From assembly GCA_903916755.1 (NCBI GenBank), contig CAIWXW010000087.1:80529-144528 (forward strand): DNA of 64,000 bases, in the 5' to 3' direction. Numbering within the stretch: the first letter of the stretch is position 1; every line of letters begins with the position of its first letter. Source of the DNA: an uncultured Opitutaceae bacterium (GTDB lineage Bacteria; Verrucomicrobiota; Verrucomicrobiia; Opitutales; Opitutaceae). Positions 36,003-46,465 of the stretch are shown here, piece after piece. Made by a program: the position numbers and the translations under genes. The notes under the pieces are model-generated. The model made no database searches and had not been told where the DNA came from. It saw only the letters and a program-made list of their open reading frames with translations.

Positions 36003-37079
36003 ATGCGCATCCTCATCTCCGGAGCCTGCGGCTTTGTCGGCAGCACCCTCGCCCGGGAACTGGCCCAGCGGCCGAGACCACCCGAACTCGTCGGCTTCGA
36101 CAATTTCGTCCGGCCCGGCAGCGAGATGAACCGGGCGGAATTGCGGAAACTCGGCGTAAAGCTTTTTCACGGCGACCTGCGGCTGGCCAGCGACCTCGAG
36201 ACCCTGCCGCCCTGCGACTGGGTGATTGATGCCGCCGCCAATCCCAGCGTCCTGGCCGGGGTCGACGGGCGCACCAGCTCCCGGCAGGTGGTGGAGCACA
36301 ACCTCGTTGGTACCGTCAATCTCCTGGAATACTGCAAGCTGCACCGGGCCGGACTGGTGCTCCTCAGCACCAGCCGCGTCTACAGCATCGCACCTCTGGC
36401 CCGCCTGCCGGTGACTATCGCCGACCGGGCGTTCCGGCCGAATCTACCGGTGATCGGATCGATGCCCGGGCTCTCCGCGGCCGGCGTGAGCGAGGCGTTT
36501 CCGACCGCCGCTCCCGTCTCGCTCTACGGCGCCACCAAGCTCGCCAGCGAGGCGCTCGCGCTGGAGTACGGCGAAGCCTTCAACCTGCCGGTCTTCATCA
36601 ACCGCTGCGGAGTCCTCGCCGGCGCCGGCCAGTTCGGCCGGCCAGACCAGGGCATTTTCGCGTTTTGGATCAATCGCTGGCTCCGGGACCGTCCGCTCGA
36701 GTACATCGGTTTCGACGGACAGGGCCATCAGGTGCGCGACTGCCTGCATCCTCGCGACCTCGTCCCCCTGCTGGATCGGCAGTTCGCGGCCCCCGGTCTT
36801 CCTAGCGGCGACCGGATCTGCAATGTCGGGGGCGGCGTGGCTTCCGCCTATTCGCTGCGGCAGCTGAGCGACTGGTGCGCCGGCCGGTTCGGCCCGCGGA
36901 GTGTGACTGCCGCGACGGCCCCTCGGGCCTTCGACCTGCCCTGGATGGTGCTCGACGCGGGCCAAGCCCAGCGGCTATGGCAATGGCGCCCGCAGACCCC
37001 CGTGGCGGCGATCTTGGACGAGATCGCAGTGCACGCGCAGGGCCATCCCGACTGGCTCGATGTTTCGGCCCCCCTGTGA
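36003..37079 (+). CDS. Extended SDR NAD-dependent nucleotide-sugar epimerase
   Basis: 358 residues. Rossmann motif ISGACGFVGSTLA (residues 5-17), STSRVYS, and an intact catalytic SLYGATKLASEALALEYG (YxxxK). The sequence GQGHQVRDCLHPRDLV is typical of CDP-paratose 2-epimerase-like enzymes. Nearby RmlA/RmlB genes point to a nucleotide-sugar substrate, but no CDP-sugar gene is visible in the window, so the nucleotide is uncertain. GGAAG lies 9 bases upstream, one of the few starts here with a Shine-Dalgarno-like sequence. The stop overlaps the following GTG (GTGA). Confidence 0.82.
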   Translation: MRILISGACGFVGSTLARELAQRPRPPELVGFDNFVRPGSEMNRAELRKLGVKLFHGDLRLASDLETLPPCDWVIDAAANPSVLAGVDGRTSSRQVVEHNLVGTVNLLEYCKLHRAGLVLLSTSRVYSIAPLARLPVTIADRAFRPNLPVIGSMPGLSAAGVSEAFPTAAPVSLYGATKLASEALALEYGEAFNLPVFINRCGVLAGAGQFGRPDQGIFAFWINRWLRDRPLEYIGFDGQGHQVRDCLHPRDLVPLLDRQFAAPGLPSGDRICNVGGGVASAYSLRQLSDWCAGRFGPRSVTAATAPRAFDLPWMVLDAGQAQRLWQWRPQTPVAAILDEIAVHAQGHPDWLDVSAPL

Positions 37080-37852
37080 CGCCCGCCCCGGACCAGACCC
37101 TGCCGGCGCTGACCCTCTTTTCGGTCGTTATCCCGGCCCGCGACGAAGAGGCGTCCCTGCCCGCCACCCTGCGGGCGCTGCACGCGGAATTCACGCGCGA
37201 GGGAATCCCGCACGAACTCATCGTGGTGGACGACGGCAGCACGGACGGAACTTGGGCGATTCTGGAGGGACTGCAGGGCGATATCCCGACCCTGGCGCCC
37301 GTGCGCAACCCCGGGCCGCATGGCTTCGGGCGGGCCATCGTCCGCGGCTTCGACCGCATCAGGGGAGATGCAGTCGTCATCGTGATGGCGGACGCCTCCG
37401 ATTCGCCGGCCGACGCGGTGCGGTACTGGCGTCTGCTCAACGCGGGCTACGAATGTGTCTTCGGCAGCCGCTTTGTGCGGGGGGGCCAGGTGGTGGACTA
37501 TCCGCGGGTGAAGCTCTTCGTCAACCGACTCGCCAACCTCTTCATCCGCGTCCTCTTCGCTGTGCCGCTCAATGACACGACCAACGCCTTCAAGGCCTAC
37601 CGGCGGGGCGTGATCGAGGGCTGCCGGCCGTATTTGGCGCCGCACTTCAACCTCACCGTCGAGATCCCCCTCAAGGCGATTGCGCGCGGCTATACCTGGA
37701 CCGTGACGCCCATCTCCTGGCAGAACCGGAAGCACGGAATCGCCAAACTCAAAATCAAGGAAATGGGAAGCCGGTATTTTTTCATCTGCATGTATGTGTG
37801 GCTGGAAAAATACTTCAGTCGGGGTGACTATCGGAAAAAGAACTCTCTATGA
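37076..37852 (+). CDS. GT2 glycosyltransferase, DPM1/ArnC-like
   Basis: 258 residues from the GTG at 37076, which overlaps the epimerase stop. The GT-A motifs are FSVVIPARDEEASLP, LIVVDDGSTDGTWAIL, GFGRAIVRGF and VVIVMADASDSPADAV (metal site), then DTTNAFKAYRR and FNLTVEIPLKAIARG. There is no large membrane domain. Family members transfer a sugar from a nucleotide to polyprenyl phosphate or a lipid-linked oligosaccharide. The stop overlaps the next ATG (ATGA), so it is translationally coupled in the operon. Confidence 0.84.
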   Translation: MTPAPDQTLPALTLFSVVIPARDEEASLPATLRALHAEFTREGIPHELIVVDDGSTDGTWAILEGLQGDIPTLAPVRNPGPHGFGRAIVRGFDRIRGDAVVIVMADASDSPADAVRYWRLLNAGYECVFGSRFVRGGQVVDYPRVKLFVNRLANLFIRVLFAVPLNDTTNAFKAYRRGVIEGCRPYLAPHFNLTVEIPLKAIARGYTWTVTPISWQNRKHGIAKLKIKEMGSRYFFICMYVWLEKYFSRGDYRKKNSL

Positions 37853-38724
37853 TCTATCTTCTCGGAGGCTCCGGTTATGTGGGCCAGGCCTATCAAACGC
37901 TGCTCACGCGCAAGGGCATTCCCTTTCGCAACCTGCGCCGGGCGGAGGTGGACTACACCAACCCCGCCGTGCTGCGCGCCGCCCTGGAACGGGACCGGCC
38001 GAGCTTCCTGATCAACGCCGCGGGTTACACCGGCAAGCCCAACGTGGATGCCTGCGAGCTCCACAAGACCGACTGCCTCTTCGGCAACGCCGTCCTGCCG
38101 GGCATCATCGCCGAGGCCTGCGGCGCGGCCGGCGTCCCCTGGGGGCACGTGTCGTCCGGTTGCATCTACAATGGCAGCCGGGCCGACGGAAAGGGTTTTA
38201 CCGAGGACGACACCCCCAATTTCTCCTTTCGCGCCAACCACTGCTCGTTCTACAGCGGCTGCAAGGCCCTGGGCGAGGAGGTGCTGTCCGGCCAGCCCCA
38301 GGTCTACGTGTGGCGCCTGCGCATCCCCTTTGACCAGCACGAGAACCCGCGCAACTACCTGACCAAGCTGATGCGCTACGCCCGCCTCCTCGCCGCCGCC
38401 AATTCCCTCTCGGAACTGCAGGAGTTCGTGGCCGCGACGTTCGCCTGCTGGGAGCAGCACGTCCCCTTCGGCACCTACAACGTGACCAATCCCGGCGCCA
38501 TCACGACGCATTAGGTGGTCGACATGATCCGCCAGAGCAAGGTGTGCGAGAAGGAGTTCAGCTTCTTCAAGGACGAAGACGAGTTCATGCTGACGGCAGC
38601 CAAGACGCCGCGCTCGAACTGTGTCCTGGACGCCTCGAAGCTGGCCCGCGCCGGCATTCCCATGACCGAGGTCCACGATTCAGTCGCCCGCGCCCTCAAG
38701 AACTGGGTGCCCGCCAAGTCATGA
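37849..38724 (+). pseudogene. RmlD-like dTDP-4-dehydro-6-deoxysugar reductase interrupted by in-frame TAG
   Basis: Frame 1 from the ATG at 37849 gives 221 residues: the Rossmann motif LLGGSGYVGQAY, VSSGCIYNG, and catalytic YSGCK. At 38512-38514 a TAG follows GAITTH, and the same frame continues without a break for 69 more codons ([18 protein letters not shown] ... LKNWVPAKS) to the stop at 38724. The joined product of about 291 residues has the expected length for RmlD-type reductases and for NRS/ER-like epimerase/reductases. The C-terminal piece has an ATG at 38524. As read, the protein lacks its last quarter. TAG could be a real nonsense mutation, a sequencing error, or read-through. The stop of the C-terminal part overlaps the rmlB start (ATGA). 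Confidence 0.85.
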
Positions 38725-39797
38725 ACTTCCTGGTCACCGGCGGCTGCGGCTTCATCGGCAGCAATTTCATCCGGCAGCGCCTGACGGAGCAGGGCTCGGC
38801 CCTGACCCGGCTGGTGAACCTGGACAAGCTGACCTATGCGGGGAACCCGGCCAACCTGGCCGACCTCGCCGGCGATCCGCGGTATGTGTTCTCCCATGGC
38901 GACATCGGGGATGAGGCGCTGACCGCCCGCCTGTTGTCCGAACATGCCATTGACGCCGTCGTGAATTTCGCCGCCGAGTCGCATGTGGACCGTTCGATCG
39001 ATTCGCCCGAGCCCTTCTTCGAGACCAATGTCGTCGGCACGCTCCGGCTGCTCAACGCGGCCCGCCGCCACTGGGCGTCGCTGGCGCCCGAAAAGAAGGC
39101 GGCTTTCCGCTTCCTCCACGTCTCGACCGATGAAGTCTACGGCACGCTGGAGCCGGCCGACCCCGCCTTCACGGAAAAGACCCCCTTCGCCCCGAACAGC
39201 CCCTATGCCGCCTCGAAGGCCGCCAGCGACCACACCGTCCGGTCCTTCCAGCATACCTACAAGCTGCCGACCCTGACGACCAACTGCTCGAACAACTACG
39301 GCCCCTACCATTTTCCGGAAAAGCTGATCCCGCTCGTCATCCTCAATGCCATCGACGGCAAGCCCCTTCCGATTTACGGGGACGGCCAGCAGATCCGCGA
39401 CTGGCTCTATGTCGAGGACCACGCCCGGGCGATCTGGGAGGTCCTGCGGCGCGGCCGGGTCGGCGAGACTTACAACGTGGGCGGCTTGAACGAGCGGCCC
39501 AATCTCGAGGTGGTCCAGCGCATTTGCAGCCTGCTCGACGCCAAGTCCCCCCGGGCCGACGGAAAATCCTACGCGACCCAGATCACCTACGTCACCGACC
39601 GTCCCGGCCATGACCGCCGCTACGCGATCGACTGCGCCAAGATCCAGGGCGAGCTCGGCTGGCAGCCCCGCGAATCCTTCGAGACGGGCCTGGCGAAGAC
39701 GGTGGATTGGTATTTGGCGAACCGCAGCTGGTGCCACGACATCACCACCAGCCGCTACCAGCGACAAAGGCTCGGCAGCGGCGGCAAAACCGCCTAA
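38721..39797 (+). CDS. rmlB: dTDP-glucose 4,6-dehydratase
   Basis: 358 residues from the ATG at 38721. Rossmann motif [14 protein letters not shown] (residues 4-17), [31 protein letters not shown] (Asp-Glu catalytic pair) and [14 protein letters not shown] (YxxxK) are all intact, followed by [18 protein letters not shown] and [14 protein letters not shown]. These are diagnostic of RmlB, which makes dTDP-4-keto-6-deoxyglucose from dTDP-glucose. Length matches the family. It is coupled to the broken reductase upstream and 18 bases ahead of rmlA. Confidence 0.95.
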   Translation: MNFLVTGGCGFIGSNFIRQRLTEQGSALTRLVNLDKLTYAGNPANLADLAGDPRYVFSHGDIGDEALTARLLSEHAIDAVVNFAAESHVDRSIDSPEPFFETNVVGTLRLLNAARRHWASLAPEKKAAFRFLHVSTDEVYGTLEPADPAFTEKTPFAPNSPYAASKAASDHTVRSFQHTYKLPTLTTNCSNNYGPYHFPEKLIPLVILNAIDGKPLPIYGDGQQIRDWLYVEDHARAIWEVLRRGRVGETYNVGGLNERPNLEVVQRICSLLDAKSPRADGKSYATQITYVTDRPGHDRRYAIDCAKIQGELGWQPRESFETGLAKTVDWYLANRSWCHDITTSRYQRQRLGSGGKTA

Positions 39798-39815
39798 GCA
39801 GGCAGGCGACCCCCC

Positions 39816-40700
39816 ATGCAGCGCAAAGGCATCATCCTCGCCGGCGGCTCCGGCACCCGGCTCTATCCGCTGACAATCGCCGTGAGCAAGCAGCTCATGC
39901 CGATCTACGACAAACCGATGGTGTACTATCCCCTGTCGGTGCTGATGCAGTCCGGCATCCGGGACATCCTGGTGATTTCGACCCCCCAGGACCTGCCCCT
40001 CTTCCGGCGGCTGCTGGGCGACGGCGCCGCCATGGGCCTGCGGCTGAGCTACGCCGAACAGCCCAATCCCGAGGGCCTGGCGCAGGCCTTCGTCATCGGG
40101 GCGGACTTTGTGGGCGACGCGCCCTCGGCGCTGATCCTCGGCGACAATCTCTTCTATGGCCAGGACCTGGCCAAGTCCCTGGAACGCGCCGCCGCGCGCG
40201 AGACGGGGGCCACGATCTTCGGCTACCATGTCGCCGATCCGACCTCGTACGGCGTGGTCGAGTTCGCCCCGGACGGCAAGGTCGTCTCGCTCGAGGAAAA
40301 GCCCGTCCAGCCGAAGTCCAATTTCGCCATCCCCGGCATTTATTTCTACGATCGCGACGTCGTGCGCCTGGCGCGGGCGCTGAAACCGTCCAAACGCGGG
40401 GAACTCGAGATCACCGACCTCAACCGGCTCTATCTCGAGGCCGGCCGGCTGCACGTGGAGCTGCTGGGCCGCGGCACCGCCTGGCTCGACACCGGCACCC
40501 ACGATTCACTCCTCGAGGCCGCGCAATTCGTCCACGTGATCGAGCACCGGCAGGGCCTGAAGATCGCCTGTCCCGAGGAGATCGCCTGGAGCAAGGGCTG
40601 GATCGACCGTCCCCGCCTCGAAGCCGGCGTGGCCCGGATGGGCAAGTCGGCCTACGGGCAGTACCTGCGGCGCCTCCTCGCGGAAACGTCCCGCGGCTGA
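39816..40700 (+). CDS. rmlA: Glucose-1-phosphate thymidylyltransferase
   Basis: 294 residues. It has the classical N-terminal [46 protein letters not shown] and [18 protein letters not shown], all characteristic of RmlA, which makes dTDP-glucose. It lies directly after rmlB, its pathway partner. A run of six C residues precedes the ATG and there is no Shine-Dalgarno sequence. RmlC (3,5-epimerase) is not found in this window, so the final sugar cannot be named as L-rhamnose from this locus alone. Confidence 0.95.
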   Translation: MQRKGIILAGGSGTRLYPLTIAVSKQLMPIYDKPMVYYPLSVLMQSGIRDILVISTPQDLPLFRRLLGDGAAMGLRLSYAEQPNPEGLAQAFVIGADFVGDAPSALILGDNLFYGQDLAKSLERAAARETGATIFGYHVADPTSYGVVEFAPDGKVVSLEEKPVQPKSNFAIPGIYFYDRDVVRLARALKPSKRGELEITDLNRLYLEAGRLHVELLGRGTAWLDTGTHDSLLEAAQFVHVIEHRQGLKIACPEEIAWSKGWIDRPRLEAGVARMGKSAYGQYLRRLLAETSRG

Positions 40701-40713
40701 ACCGGTTGGCCGG

Positions 40714-41685
40714 ATGCCCGCGCGCCCTCCCCTTCCGGTCACCTCGCCCGCGCCGGATCCGCGGTTGAGCGTGGTGATCTCCCTCTTCAATTGCCTGCCG
40801 CTGACGCAGGCGATCCTGGCGGCCCTCCCGGCCACCCTGCCGGCGGGCCTCAGCTACGAGATCATCCTGGTCGATGATGGCAGCACGGACGGCACCCGGG
40901 AATGGCTGACGACCTTGGCGGCTCCCTGTGTGGTTATCCTCAATCCGGAGAACTTGGGCTATGGCGCGGCCAACAACCGGGGCGCGGCCCGGGCACGGGG
41001 GGAATACCTGGCCCTGATCAATAATGACCTGGTCCTTTCGCCCGGGTGGCTCGAGCCGATGCTGGCCGTGCACGCCGCCTTGGGGGAGCGGGCCGGGATC
41101 GTCGGCAATATCCAGACGAATGCCCACACCGGCGAGGTGGACCACGCCGGCATCGTGTTCAATCACCAGGGCAAGCCGGAGCATGACCGCGCCGCCCCCT
41201 CCCGGCTGGCCCGCTGGCTCCGACCGACGCGACGGGTCGCGGCGACGACCGGCGCCTGCCTGCTCCTCAGCACAGCCCTGTGGCGCGAATTAGGCGGCTT
41301 TGACGAGGGTTACATGAACGGATGCGAGGATGTAGACCTGTGCCTGCGCGCGCGCCTGGCCGGCCGGATCAGCGCGGTGGCGCTGCGCAGCGTGGTCGGT
41401 CACCACATCAGCTCCTCGCCGGGGCGCAAAAAGCGGGATGAGGCGAACACCCAGCGGCTGGCCCTCCGGTGGCGCGACACCTTGATCCAGCTGGGTGTGC
41501 CCGCCTGGTGCCGGCATTATCTCCGGGGCGACCCTGCCACGCTGCCCGACCGCGCCCTGGCCCGGGAATGCGTGGCCTTTCTCCTCGGCCTGCGCCGGAC
41601 CCCGCCCACGGGGGCGTGCGCGGGCCTCCAAGCCGCCCTCGAGCTCGAATTGCAGCGCTGGCAGGCCCTGGGCGGCCCGCGCTGA
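40714..41685 (+). CDS. GT2 glycosyltransferase, rhamnosyltransferase-like
   Basis: 323 residues. GT-A motifs: LSVVISLFNCLPL, ILVDDGSTDGTREW, LGYGAANNRGAARARGEYLALINNDLVLS (metal-binding NDD-type site), VAATTGACLLLSTALWRELGGFDEGY and CEDVDLCLRARLAG. This is the rhamnosyl/galactosyl-type GT2 pattern, and the gene follows rmlA by 13 bases, consistent with using a dTDP-deoxysugar. The C-terminal 80 residues are less conserved. It is the last gene of the operon; the ZnuA-like gene begins 10 bases after its stop. Confidence 0.84.
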   Translation: MPARPPLPVTSPAPDPRLSVVISLFNCLPLTQAILAALPATLPAGLSYEIILVDDGSTDGTREWLTTLAAPCVVILNPENLGYGAANNRGAARARGEYLALINNDLVLSPGWLEPMLAVHAALGERAGIVGNIQTNAHTGEVDHAGIVFNHQGKPEHDRAAPSRLARWLRPTRRVAATTGACLLLSTALWRELGGFDEGYMNGCEDVDLCLRARLAGRISAVALRSVVGHHISSSPGRKKRDEANTQRLALRWRDTLIQLGVPAWCRHYLRGDPATLPDRALARECVAFLLGLRRTPPTGACAGLQAALELELQRWQALGGPR

Positions 41686-41695
41686 CCCCAGGGCC

Positions 41696-42586
41696 ATGAC
41701 CGCTCGCTTTCGCTGGTTTTGCGCTGGAGTCGCCGCCGCCCTGCTCTGCACCAGCGGTGCCCGGGCCGCTCCGCTGCGCGTCGTCACCCTTTCGCCCCTC
41801 CTCACCGAAATCGCCCAGGCCATTGGCGGACCGGAAGTCGTGGTCACGAGCCTCCTGCCGCCGGGGGTGGACCCCCACACCTTCGAGCCGGCTCCCGCCG
41901 ATATGCGGGGCCTGGAACAGGCCGAACTGGTGCTGGCCTCCGGCCTCGGCCTCGAGAACTACCTCGACAAGCTGGCGGCCAATTCCGGCACGCGGGCCCG
42001 GATCCTCGCGGTCGGCGACGCCCTTCGCGACCCGGTGCGGATTCCCGCTCGGGCGGGCCGGGAAGAGGCGGATCCCCATTGGTGGAACAGCGTGGCCGCC
42101 ACGGAGGAGGTTTCCCGCGAGATCAGCCGCGAGCTGACGGCCCAGCGGCCGGAAGCGGCCGCCGGGATCGCCCTCCGGACCACGGCCTGGCTCGGGCGGC
42201 TCGCCGCCCTCGAATCCTGGACGCAGGCGGAGTTTGCCACCCTGCCCCGCGCGCGGCGGCAGCTGGTCACCAGCCACGACGCCTTTGCGTGGCTCGCGCG
42301 CGACTACGGCTTCATCGTCCATCCCGTGGCGGGCGTGAGCCCGGGGGCCGAGCCCAACGCGCGGAATCTCGCCCGCCTGGTCGACTTGATCCGCCGGGAG
42401 CACATTCCGGCGGTGTTCATCGAGAACTCTGAGAGTTCGAAACTGGCCGACGCGCTCGCCCGGGAAACCGGCGCCCGCATTGGCGGCACCCTCTATCCCG
42501 ACGGCCTGGTCGCGGAACCCGACGGCGGAACCTATGAGGCGCTCTTTCGTCATAATGTGCTGACGATCGTCGCCGCCCTGAAGTGA
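41696..42586 (+). CDS. znuA: Zinc/manganese ABC transporter substrate-binding protein (ZnuA-like)
   Basis: 296 residues with a signal peptide ([17 protein letters not shown]). The cluster A-I metal site residues are visible: [14 protein letters not shown] (His), ADPHWWNSV (His), [16 protein letters not shown] (His) and the Glu in ENSESSK. The His-rich loop of classic ZnuA is absent. No permease or ATPase gene is adjacent, so it must work with a transporter encoded elsewhere or has another role in zinc handling. The following COG0523 GTPase strengthens a zinc assignment over manganese. Confidence 0.83.
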   Translation: MTARFRWFCAGVAAALLCTSGARAAPLRVVTLSPLLTEIAQAIGGPEVVVTSLLPPGVDPHTFEPAPADMRGLEQAELVLASGLGLENYLDKLAANSGTRARILAVGDALRDPVRIPARAGREEADPHWWNSVAATEEVSREISRELTAQRPEAAAGIALRTTAWLGRLAALESWTQAEFATLPRARRQLVTSHDAFAWLARDYGFIVHPVAGVSPGAEPNARNLARLVDLIRREHIPAVFIENSESSKLADALARETGARIGGTLYPDGLVAEPDGGTYEALFRHNVLTIVAALK

Positions 42587-42677
42587 TCGTAGCTGGCGGA
42601 CCCGTGCCCGGGCGCGGGGCGGCGGGTCGCTCCGTTGGGTTGCCAGCGGTCCGTTCCTGCCTACGGTCTTCCTTCCT

Positions 42678-44066
42678 ATGATTCCCGTCACCGTCCTCAC
42701 CGGCTTCCTGGGCGCCGGCAAAACCACCCTGCTGAATCGCATTCTGACGGAACAGCACGGCAAGAAGCTGGCGGTCATCGAGAACGAGTTCGGCGAGGTG
42801 GGGGTCGACCATCAGCTGGTGGTCTCGGGCGAAGAGGAGCTGTTCGAAATGAACAACGGCTGCATCTGCTGCTCGGTGCGGGGCGACCTGATCCGGATCC
42901 TCGGCCGCCTCCTCAAGCGCAAGGACAAGCTCGACGGCATCCTGATCGAGACCACCGGCCTGGCCAACCCGGCCCCGGTCGCGCAGACTTTCTTCACCGA
43001 CGACGAGATCAAGGCCGCCTTTAAGCTCGATGCCATCGTCACCGTGGTGGACGCGAAGCACATCCTGCAGCACCTCGATGCCGGCGACGAGTCCGTCAAG
43101 CAGATCGCGTTCGCGGATGTGATCGTCCTCAACAAGACTGACCTGGTCTCCGCCGCCGAGCTGGACCAGCTCGAGGCCCGGATCCACGCGATCAATGCGG
43201 TCGCCCGCATCCACCGCACCCAGAACTGCGCCCTGCCCCTGGACCAGGTGCTCGACGTCGGCGGCTTCAACCTGGAGCGCGCCACGGAACTCGACGCCAA
43301 GTTCCTGCAGCCGGAGTATCCCTTCGAGTGGGCCGGAGCCTACCTCTTGCCCGCCGGCGCCCACGCGCTCACCATCGGCCATGACGAGGACGAGCCCGGC
43401 CATGACCATGACCACGGGGACCCGGCGCACCACCACCATCATCACCACGGCAATGAGAATGAGCTCGATCTGGTCATCCTGCCGGTGAAGTCGCTCGCGG
43501 AGGCCGAGCTGGCCCGCGCCCGGGAACGGGCCGCGGTCATCTTCGCCGACGACGAGGCGCGCGCCCAGCCCGGGACGGAGGTGCCCCCGGGCCCCATCCG
43601 GCACCGCCTCCTGCTGGAGAAGGGCCATGGGCGATTCACGCTGCCGGTCTCCGTCCCCGGTCCCTACGTGGTCTTCGAGGAATGCGGGGAAGTCGCGCTC
43701 CACCTCGAGGCGGACGGGGCCCTCGTCAAGCCGCAGTGGCAGCAGGACTTCCATGCCGCCCACGAGCACAACGACGACGTGACTTCCGTCGGCATCCGGC
43801 AGGCGGGGGACCTGGACGGCAAGCGGGTCAACGAATGGATGGGGGAACTCCTTCGGACCAAGGGCGGCGACATCTACCGGATGAAGGGGATTCTCAGCAT
43901 CAAGGGCAGCGACAAGCGGATGGTCTTCCAGGGGGTGCACATGCTCTTCGACGGCCGCTTCGACCGGCCCTGGGGGGCGGAGCCACGGACCAACACGCTG
44001 GTCGTGATCGGCAAGAACCTGGACCGGGCCGCCCTGACGGCTGCGTTCCACCGCTGCCTCGCCTAA
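42678..44066 (+). CDS. COG0523/CobW-family GTPase, putative zinc chaperone
   Basis: 462 residues. Walker A GFLGAGKT (residues 9-16), the metal-binding GCICCS (Cys62, Cys64, Cys65), ETTGLANP (switch II region) and NKTD (152-155) are all present. Residues 235-258 form a His/Asp-rich loop, which binds zinc in related proteins. The C-terminal domain ([11 protein letters not shown]) is the usual CobW_C. COG0523 proteins deliver metal, often zinc, to target enzymes using GTP. Location after a ZnuA-like gene and before a WD40 gene recalls zinc-stress loci of other bacteria, so control by Zur is possible, though no Zur box was identified. The leader is pyrimidine-rich (cttccttcct before the ATG). Confidence 0.9.
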   Translation: MIPVTVLTGFLGAGKTTLLNRILTEQHGKKLAVIENEFGEVGVDHQLVVSGEEELFEMNNGCICCSVRGDLIRILGRLLKRKDKLDGILIETTGLANPAPVAQTFFTDDEIKAAFKLDAIVTVVDAKHILQHLDAGDESVKQIAFADVIVLNKTDLVSAAELDQLEARIHAINAVARIHRTQNCALPLDQVLDVGGFNLERATELDAKFLQPEYPFEWAGAYLLPAGAHALTIGHDEDEPGHDHDHGDPAHHHHHHHGNENELDLVILPVKSLAEAELARARERAAVIFADDEARAQPGTEVPPGPIRHRLLLEKGHGRFTLPVSVPGPYVVFEECGEVALHLEADGALVKPQWQQDFHAAHEHNDDVTSVGIRQAGDLDGKRVNEWMGELLRTKGGDIYRMKGILSIKGSDKRMVFQGVHMLFDGRFDRPWGAEPRTNTLVVIGKNLDRAALTAAFHRCLA

Positions 44067-44074
44067 GACCGCGC

Positions 44075-45076
44075 ATGGAGCTGACCAAGTATTGGGCCTC
44101 CGCGCTCGACGACTATGTGATCGACCTGGCGTGGTCGCCCGATGGCGCGCTCCTGGCCGCGGCGTCCGGCGCCGGGCCGGTCCGGCTCCTGGCCTCCGCC
44201 GATGGCGCGCTGCGCCACGAACTCACCGGCCACGAGGGCGGCACCAATGCGATCGCCTGGAATCCGGGGAGCCAGCTCCTCGCCACCGGCGGCCAGGACG
44301 GGGCGGTCAAGTTCTGGGACGGAGCGGCGGGCCAGCATACCGCGACGGCCCGGGTCGGCCCGGGGTGGGTGGAGCACCTGGCCTGGCGCAAGAACTGCCT
44401 GGCCGCCGCCGCGGGCCGGAAATTGTCCCTGTTCAATCCGGATGGGGCCGTCCGCCAGCATCTGCCGGACGCGGCCAAGACCGTCACCGCCCTCGCCTGG
44501 CGCGAGGCTCCGTCGCCGCTCCTCGCCGCCGCTTTTTTCGGCGGCGTCCGCCTGATCGAGGCGGCCGACGGCGCGCTGCGGAAGGAATTTCCCTACGGCA
44601 ACGGCATCCAGTCCCTCCTCTGGTCGCCGGACGGCCGGTGGCTGATCTCCGGCAACCAGGATCCGAGCGTGCACCTCTGGGTGCCCGACGAGGACAATGA
44701 GCTGCAGATGAGCGGCTATGAAAGCAAGGTCCGGCATCTGGCGTTCGACCACACCAGCCGCTGGCTGGCCACGGCGGGCGGCCAGGATGCCTGCATCTGG
44801 GACTGCGCCGGCGCGGGCCCGGAGGGCCGGACGCCCGTCATGCTGCCGCACGACAGCCCCGTGTGCGGGGTCGCCTTCCAGCATGCGCACAGCCTCCTGG
44901 CGACGGCGGCGCTGGATGGCACGGTCAAATTGTGGAGTCTCGAGCGCAAGCAGCCGCTTCGGGCGACGGTGCGGATGCCGCACGCGCCCTCCCGCCTCGC
45001 CTGGTCGGGCGATGACCGCCTCCTCGCGATCGGTTCCGAAAAGGGCGTGGTCTACGTGCTCAAGACCGAGGCTTAG
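44075..45076 (+). CDS. WD40-repeat protein next to COG0523 GTPase
   Basis: 333 residues from the ATG at 44075, eight bases after the GTPase. Seven to eight WD40-like blades are visible, for example [56 protein letters not shown] and [13 protein letters not shown]. There is no signal peptide or catalytic motif, so it is probably a cytoplasmic protein-interaction propeller. Pairing with COG0523 GTPases is seen in other bacterial zinc loci, and it may help recruit their clients; this is inference. Its stop and that of the convergent amine oxidase share the bases TTAG (45073-45076). Confidence 0.87.
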   Translation: MELTKYWASALDDYVIDLAWSPDGALLAAASGAGPVRLLASADGALRHELTGHEGGTNAIAWNPGSQLLATGGQDGAVKFWDGAAGQHTATARVGPGWVEHLAWRKNCLAAAAGRKLSLFNPDGAVRQHLPDAAKTVTALAWREAPSPLLAAAFFGGVRLIEAADGALRKEFPYGNGIQSLLWSPDGRWLISGNQDPSVHLWVPDEDNELQMSGYESKVRHLAFDHTSRWLATAGGQDACIWDCAGAGPEGRTPVMLPHDSPVCGVAFQHAHSLLATAALDGTVKLWSLERKQPLRATVRMPHAPSRLAWSGDDRLLAIGSEKGVVYVLKTEA

Positions 45077-46398
45077 GCCGAAGGGAGTACCTGCAGCATT
45101 TCCGCGGCGGCCCGCAGGCCGCTGCCAAAGGCGCCGTGGACCGTCCCGAGCTCCGCGGTGTCGGCCGTGGCCTCGCCGGCAAAAAAAAGCGTGCCGGCCA
45201 GCGAGCGCCGCAACCGCTCGGGAGCATCCTCGAAGCCCGCGTTGGAGAAGCTGTAGGCGCCCCGCGCGAAGGGATCCGCCGACCAGTGGTGGATGCGCGC
45301 GTCGAGCAGGCCCGCCCGCAGCTGCTCGGGATCCGCTCCGGTCAGCGCCCGCAGGGAGCCCAGCATCTCCTCCATCATGGCGGCGGGCGCGAGCGCGTTG
45401 AGCGCCTGGGCCCGCGGGCCGCCGGCCCAGGCGACCAGGGTGGGAGAAGAGGTCAGCGACCACCAGACCGGGATGCCGAGCGCGAGCGAGTGGACAAAGC
45501 CCAGCTTCCGCGTGGTCCGCTCGAGCCGCTCCCGCCAGAATTCGCGGCGAAAGAGCAGCACGAGCCGCACGACGTGGCCCGTCTCCAGCTTGGCCAGCAG
45601 CGCGGCACGGTCCTTGAGCGCCGGGCTGAACTCGACCGCGCCCACGGCCGGCGGCTTCGCCTGCAGGACGCCGAGCGGCAGGGTGATGATGGCTCCCTTG
45701 GCGGCATGGACATGGCGGGCGCCGCTGAGGGCGCTGCGGGAGGACACCTCCACCGTCCCCTCCGCCCAGCGGACGCGGGTCACGGCCCGGCCCAGGAGGA
45801 TCTCGACCCGCTTCGCCTTCAGCTCCTTCCCCAGGGCCTCCACGACGCGGTCATAGCCGCCCGGAAACCGGAACTGGCCCTCCTCGGGCAGGCCGCCCGC
45901 CAGCGCCTGGGCGCTCATCCGGGCGCAGGGCGCGGCATCAAAGCCCTCGACAAAGCTGCGCGCGATCACGGCATCCTCGGCCGAAATCTCCCTTCTCTTT
46001 CGGCGCATGAACTGCTCGAACGAGGTGCCGGGCGGGAGGTCCGGGCTGATCCGGGCCATCACCCGATCCAGCCGCCGCCAGAAGTTGGCCGCGGAACGCA
46101 GCTGGCCGTCGCGGAAGACGAGGTGGCGGGCATCGATCGCCTGCGGAGCGAGCCGCGCCCGGCGCAGGAATTTCCAGAAGGGGGCATTGCCGCCGTGCAC
46201 GAACTCCGCGCCGAGCTCGACGGCGCCCGGCCACTCTGGAGGCCGAATCGTGGCGATCCGGCCGCCGATCCGATTGCGCGCCTCCAAAATCACCACCCGC
46301 CGGCCGGCGGCCGCCAGATCCCGGGCCGCCGCCAGGCCGGCGATGCCGGCGCCGATCACAATCACATCCGGGGACAAGGCAGCGGGAGAGCGGGTCAT
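45073..46398 (-). CDS. Flavin-containing amine oxidase family protein
   Basis: 441 residues. FAD-binding GAGIAG (residues 16-21) with Glu39, then RNRIGGRI, and the C-terminal [34 protein letters not shown] and [14 protein letters not shown] lie in the substrate-binding half. This is the FAD-dependent monoamine/polyamine oxidase superfamily; substrate is not determinable. It overlaps the convergent WD40 gene by four bases. No signal peptide is visible, so it is likely cytoplasmic. Confidence 0.87.
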   Translation of the reverse strand: MTRSPAALSPDVIVIGAGIAGLAAARDLAAAGRRVVILEARNRIGGRIATIRPPEWPGAVELGAEFVHGGNAPFWKFLRRARLAPQAIDARHLVFRDGQLRSAANFWRRLDRVMARISPDLPPGTSFEQFMRRKRREISAEDAVIARSFVEGFDAAPCARMSAQALAGGLPEEGQFRFPGGYDRVVEALGKELKAKRVEILLGRAVTRVRWAEGTVEVSSRSALSGARHVHAAKGAIITLPLGVLQAKPPAVGAVEFSPALKDRAALLAKLETGHVVRLVLLFRREFWRERLERTTRKLGFVHSLALGIPVWWSLTSSPTLVAWAGGPRAQALNALAPAAMMEEMLGSLRALTGADPEQLRAGLLDARIHHWSADPFARGAYSFSNAGFEDAPERLRRSLAGTLFFAGEATADTAELGTVHGAFGSGLRAAAEMLQVLPSA

Positions 46399-46465
46399 CG
46401 GCGTTTCTTCGACAGAGCCAACGGGTTGGAGTTGCCCCGACTTTCAAGCGTCCCGCCCCACGCGG

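Noticed and set aside
38511..40502. Minus-strand open frame of 663 codons over rmlB and rmlA
   Set aside because: It lies opposite intact rmlB and rmlA, with no recognisable domain and GC-rich antisense composition.
43403..43454. His-codon-rich repeat considered as a possible DNA repeat or regulatory element
   Set aside because: It is simply the coding region for the His-rich zinc-binding loop of the GTPase (residues 235-258).
42417..44051. Minus-strand open frame of 544 codons opposite the COG0523 GTPase
   Set aside because: The GTPase has all its motifs in the plus frame; the opposite frame shows none.
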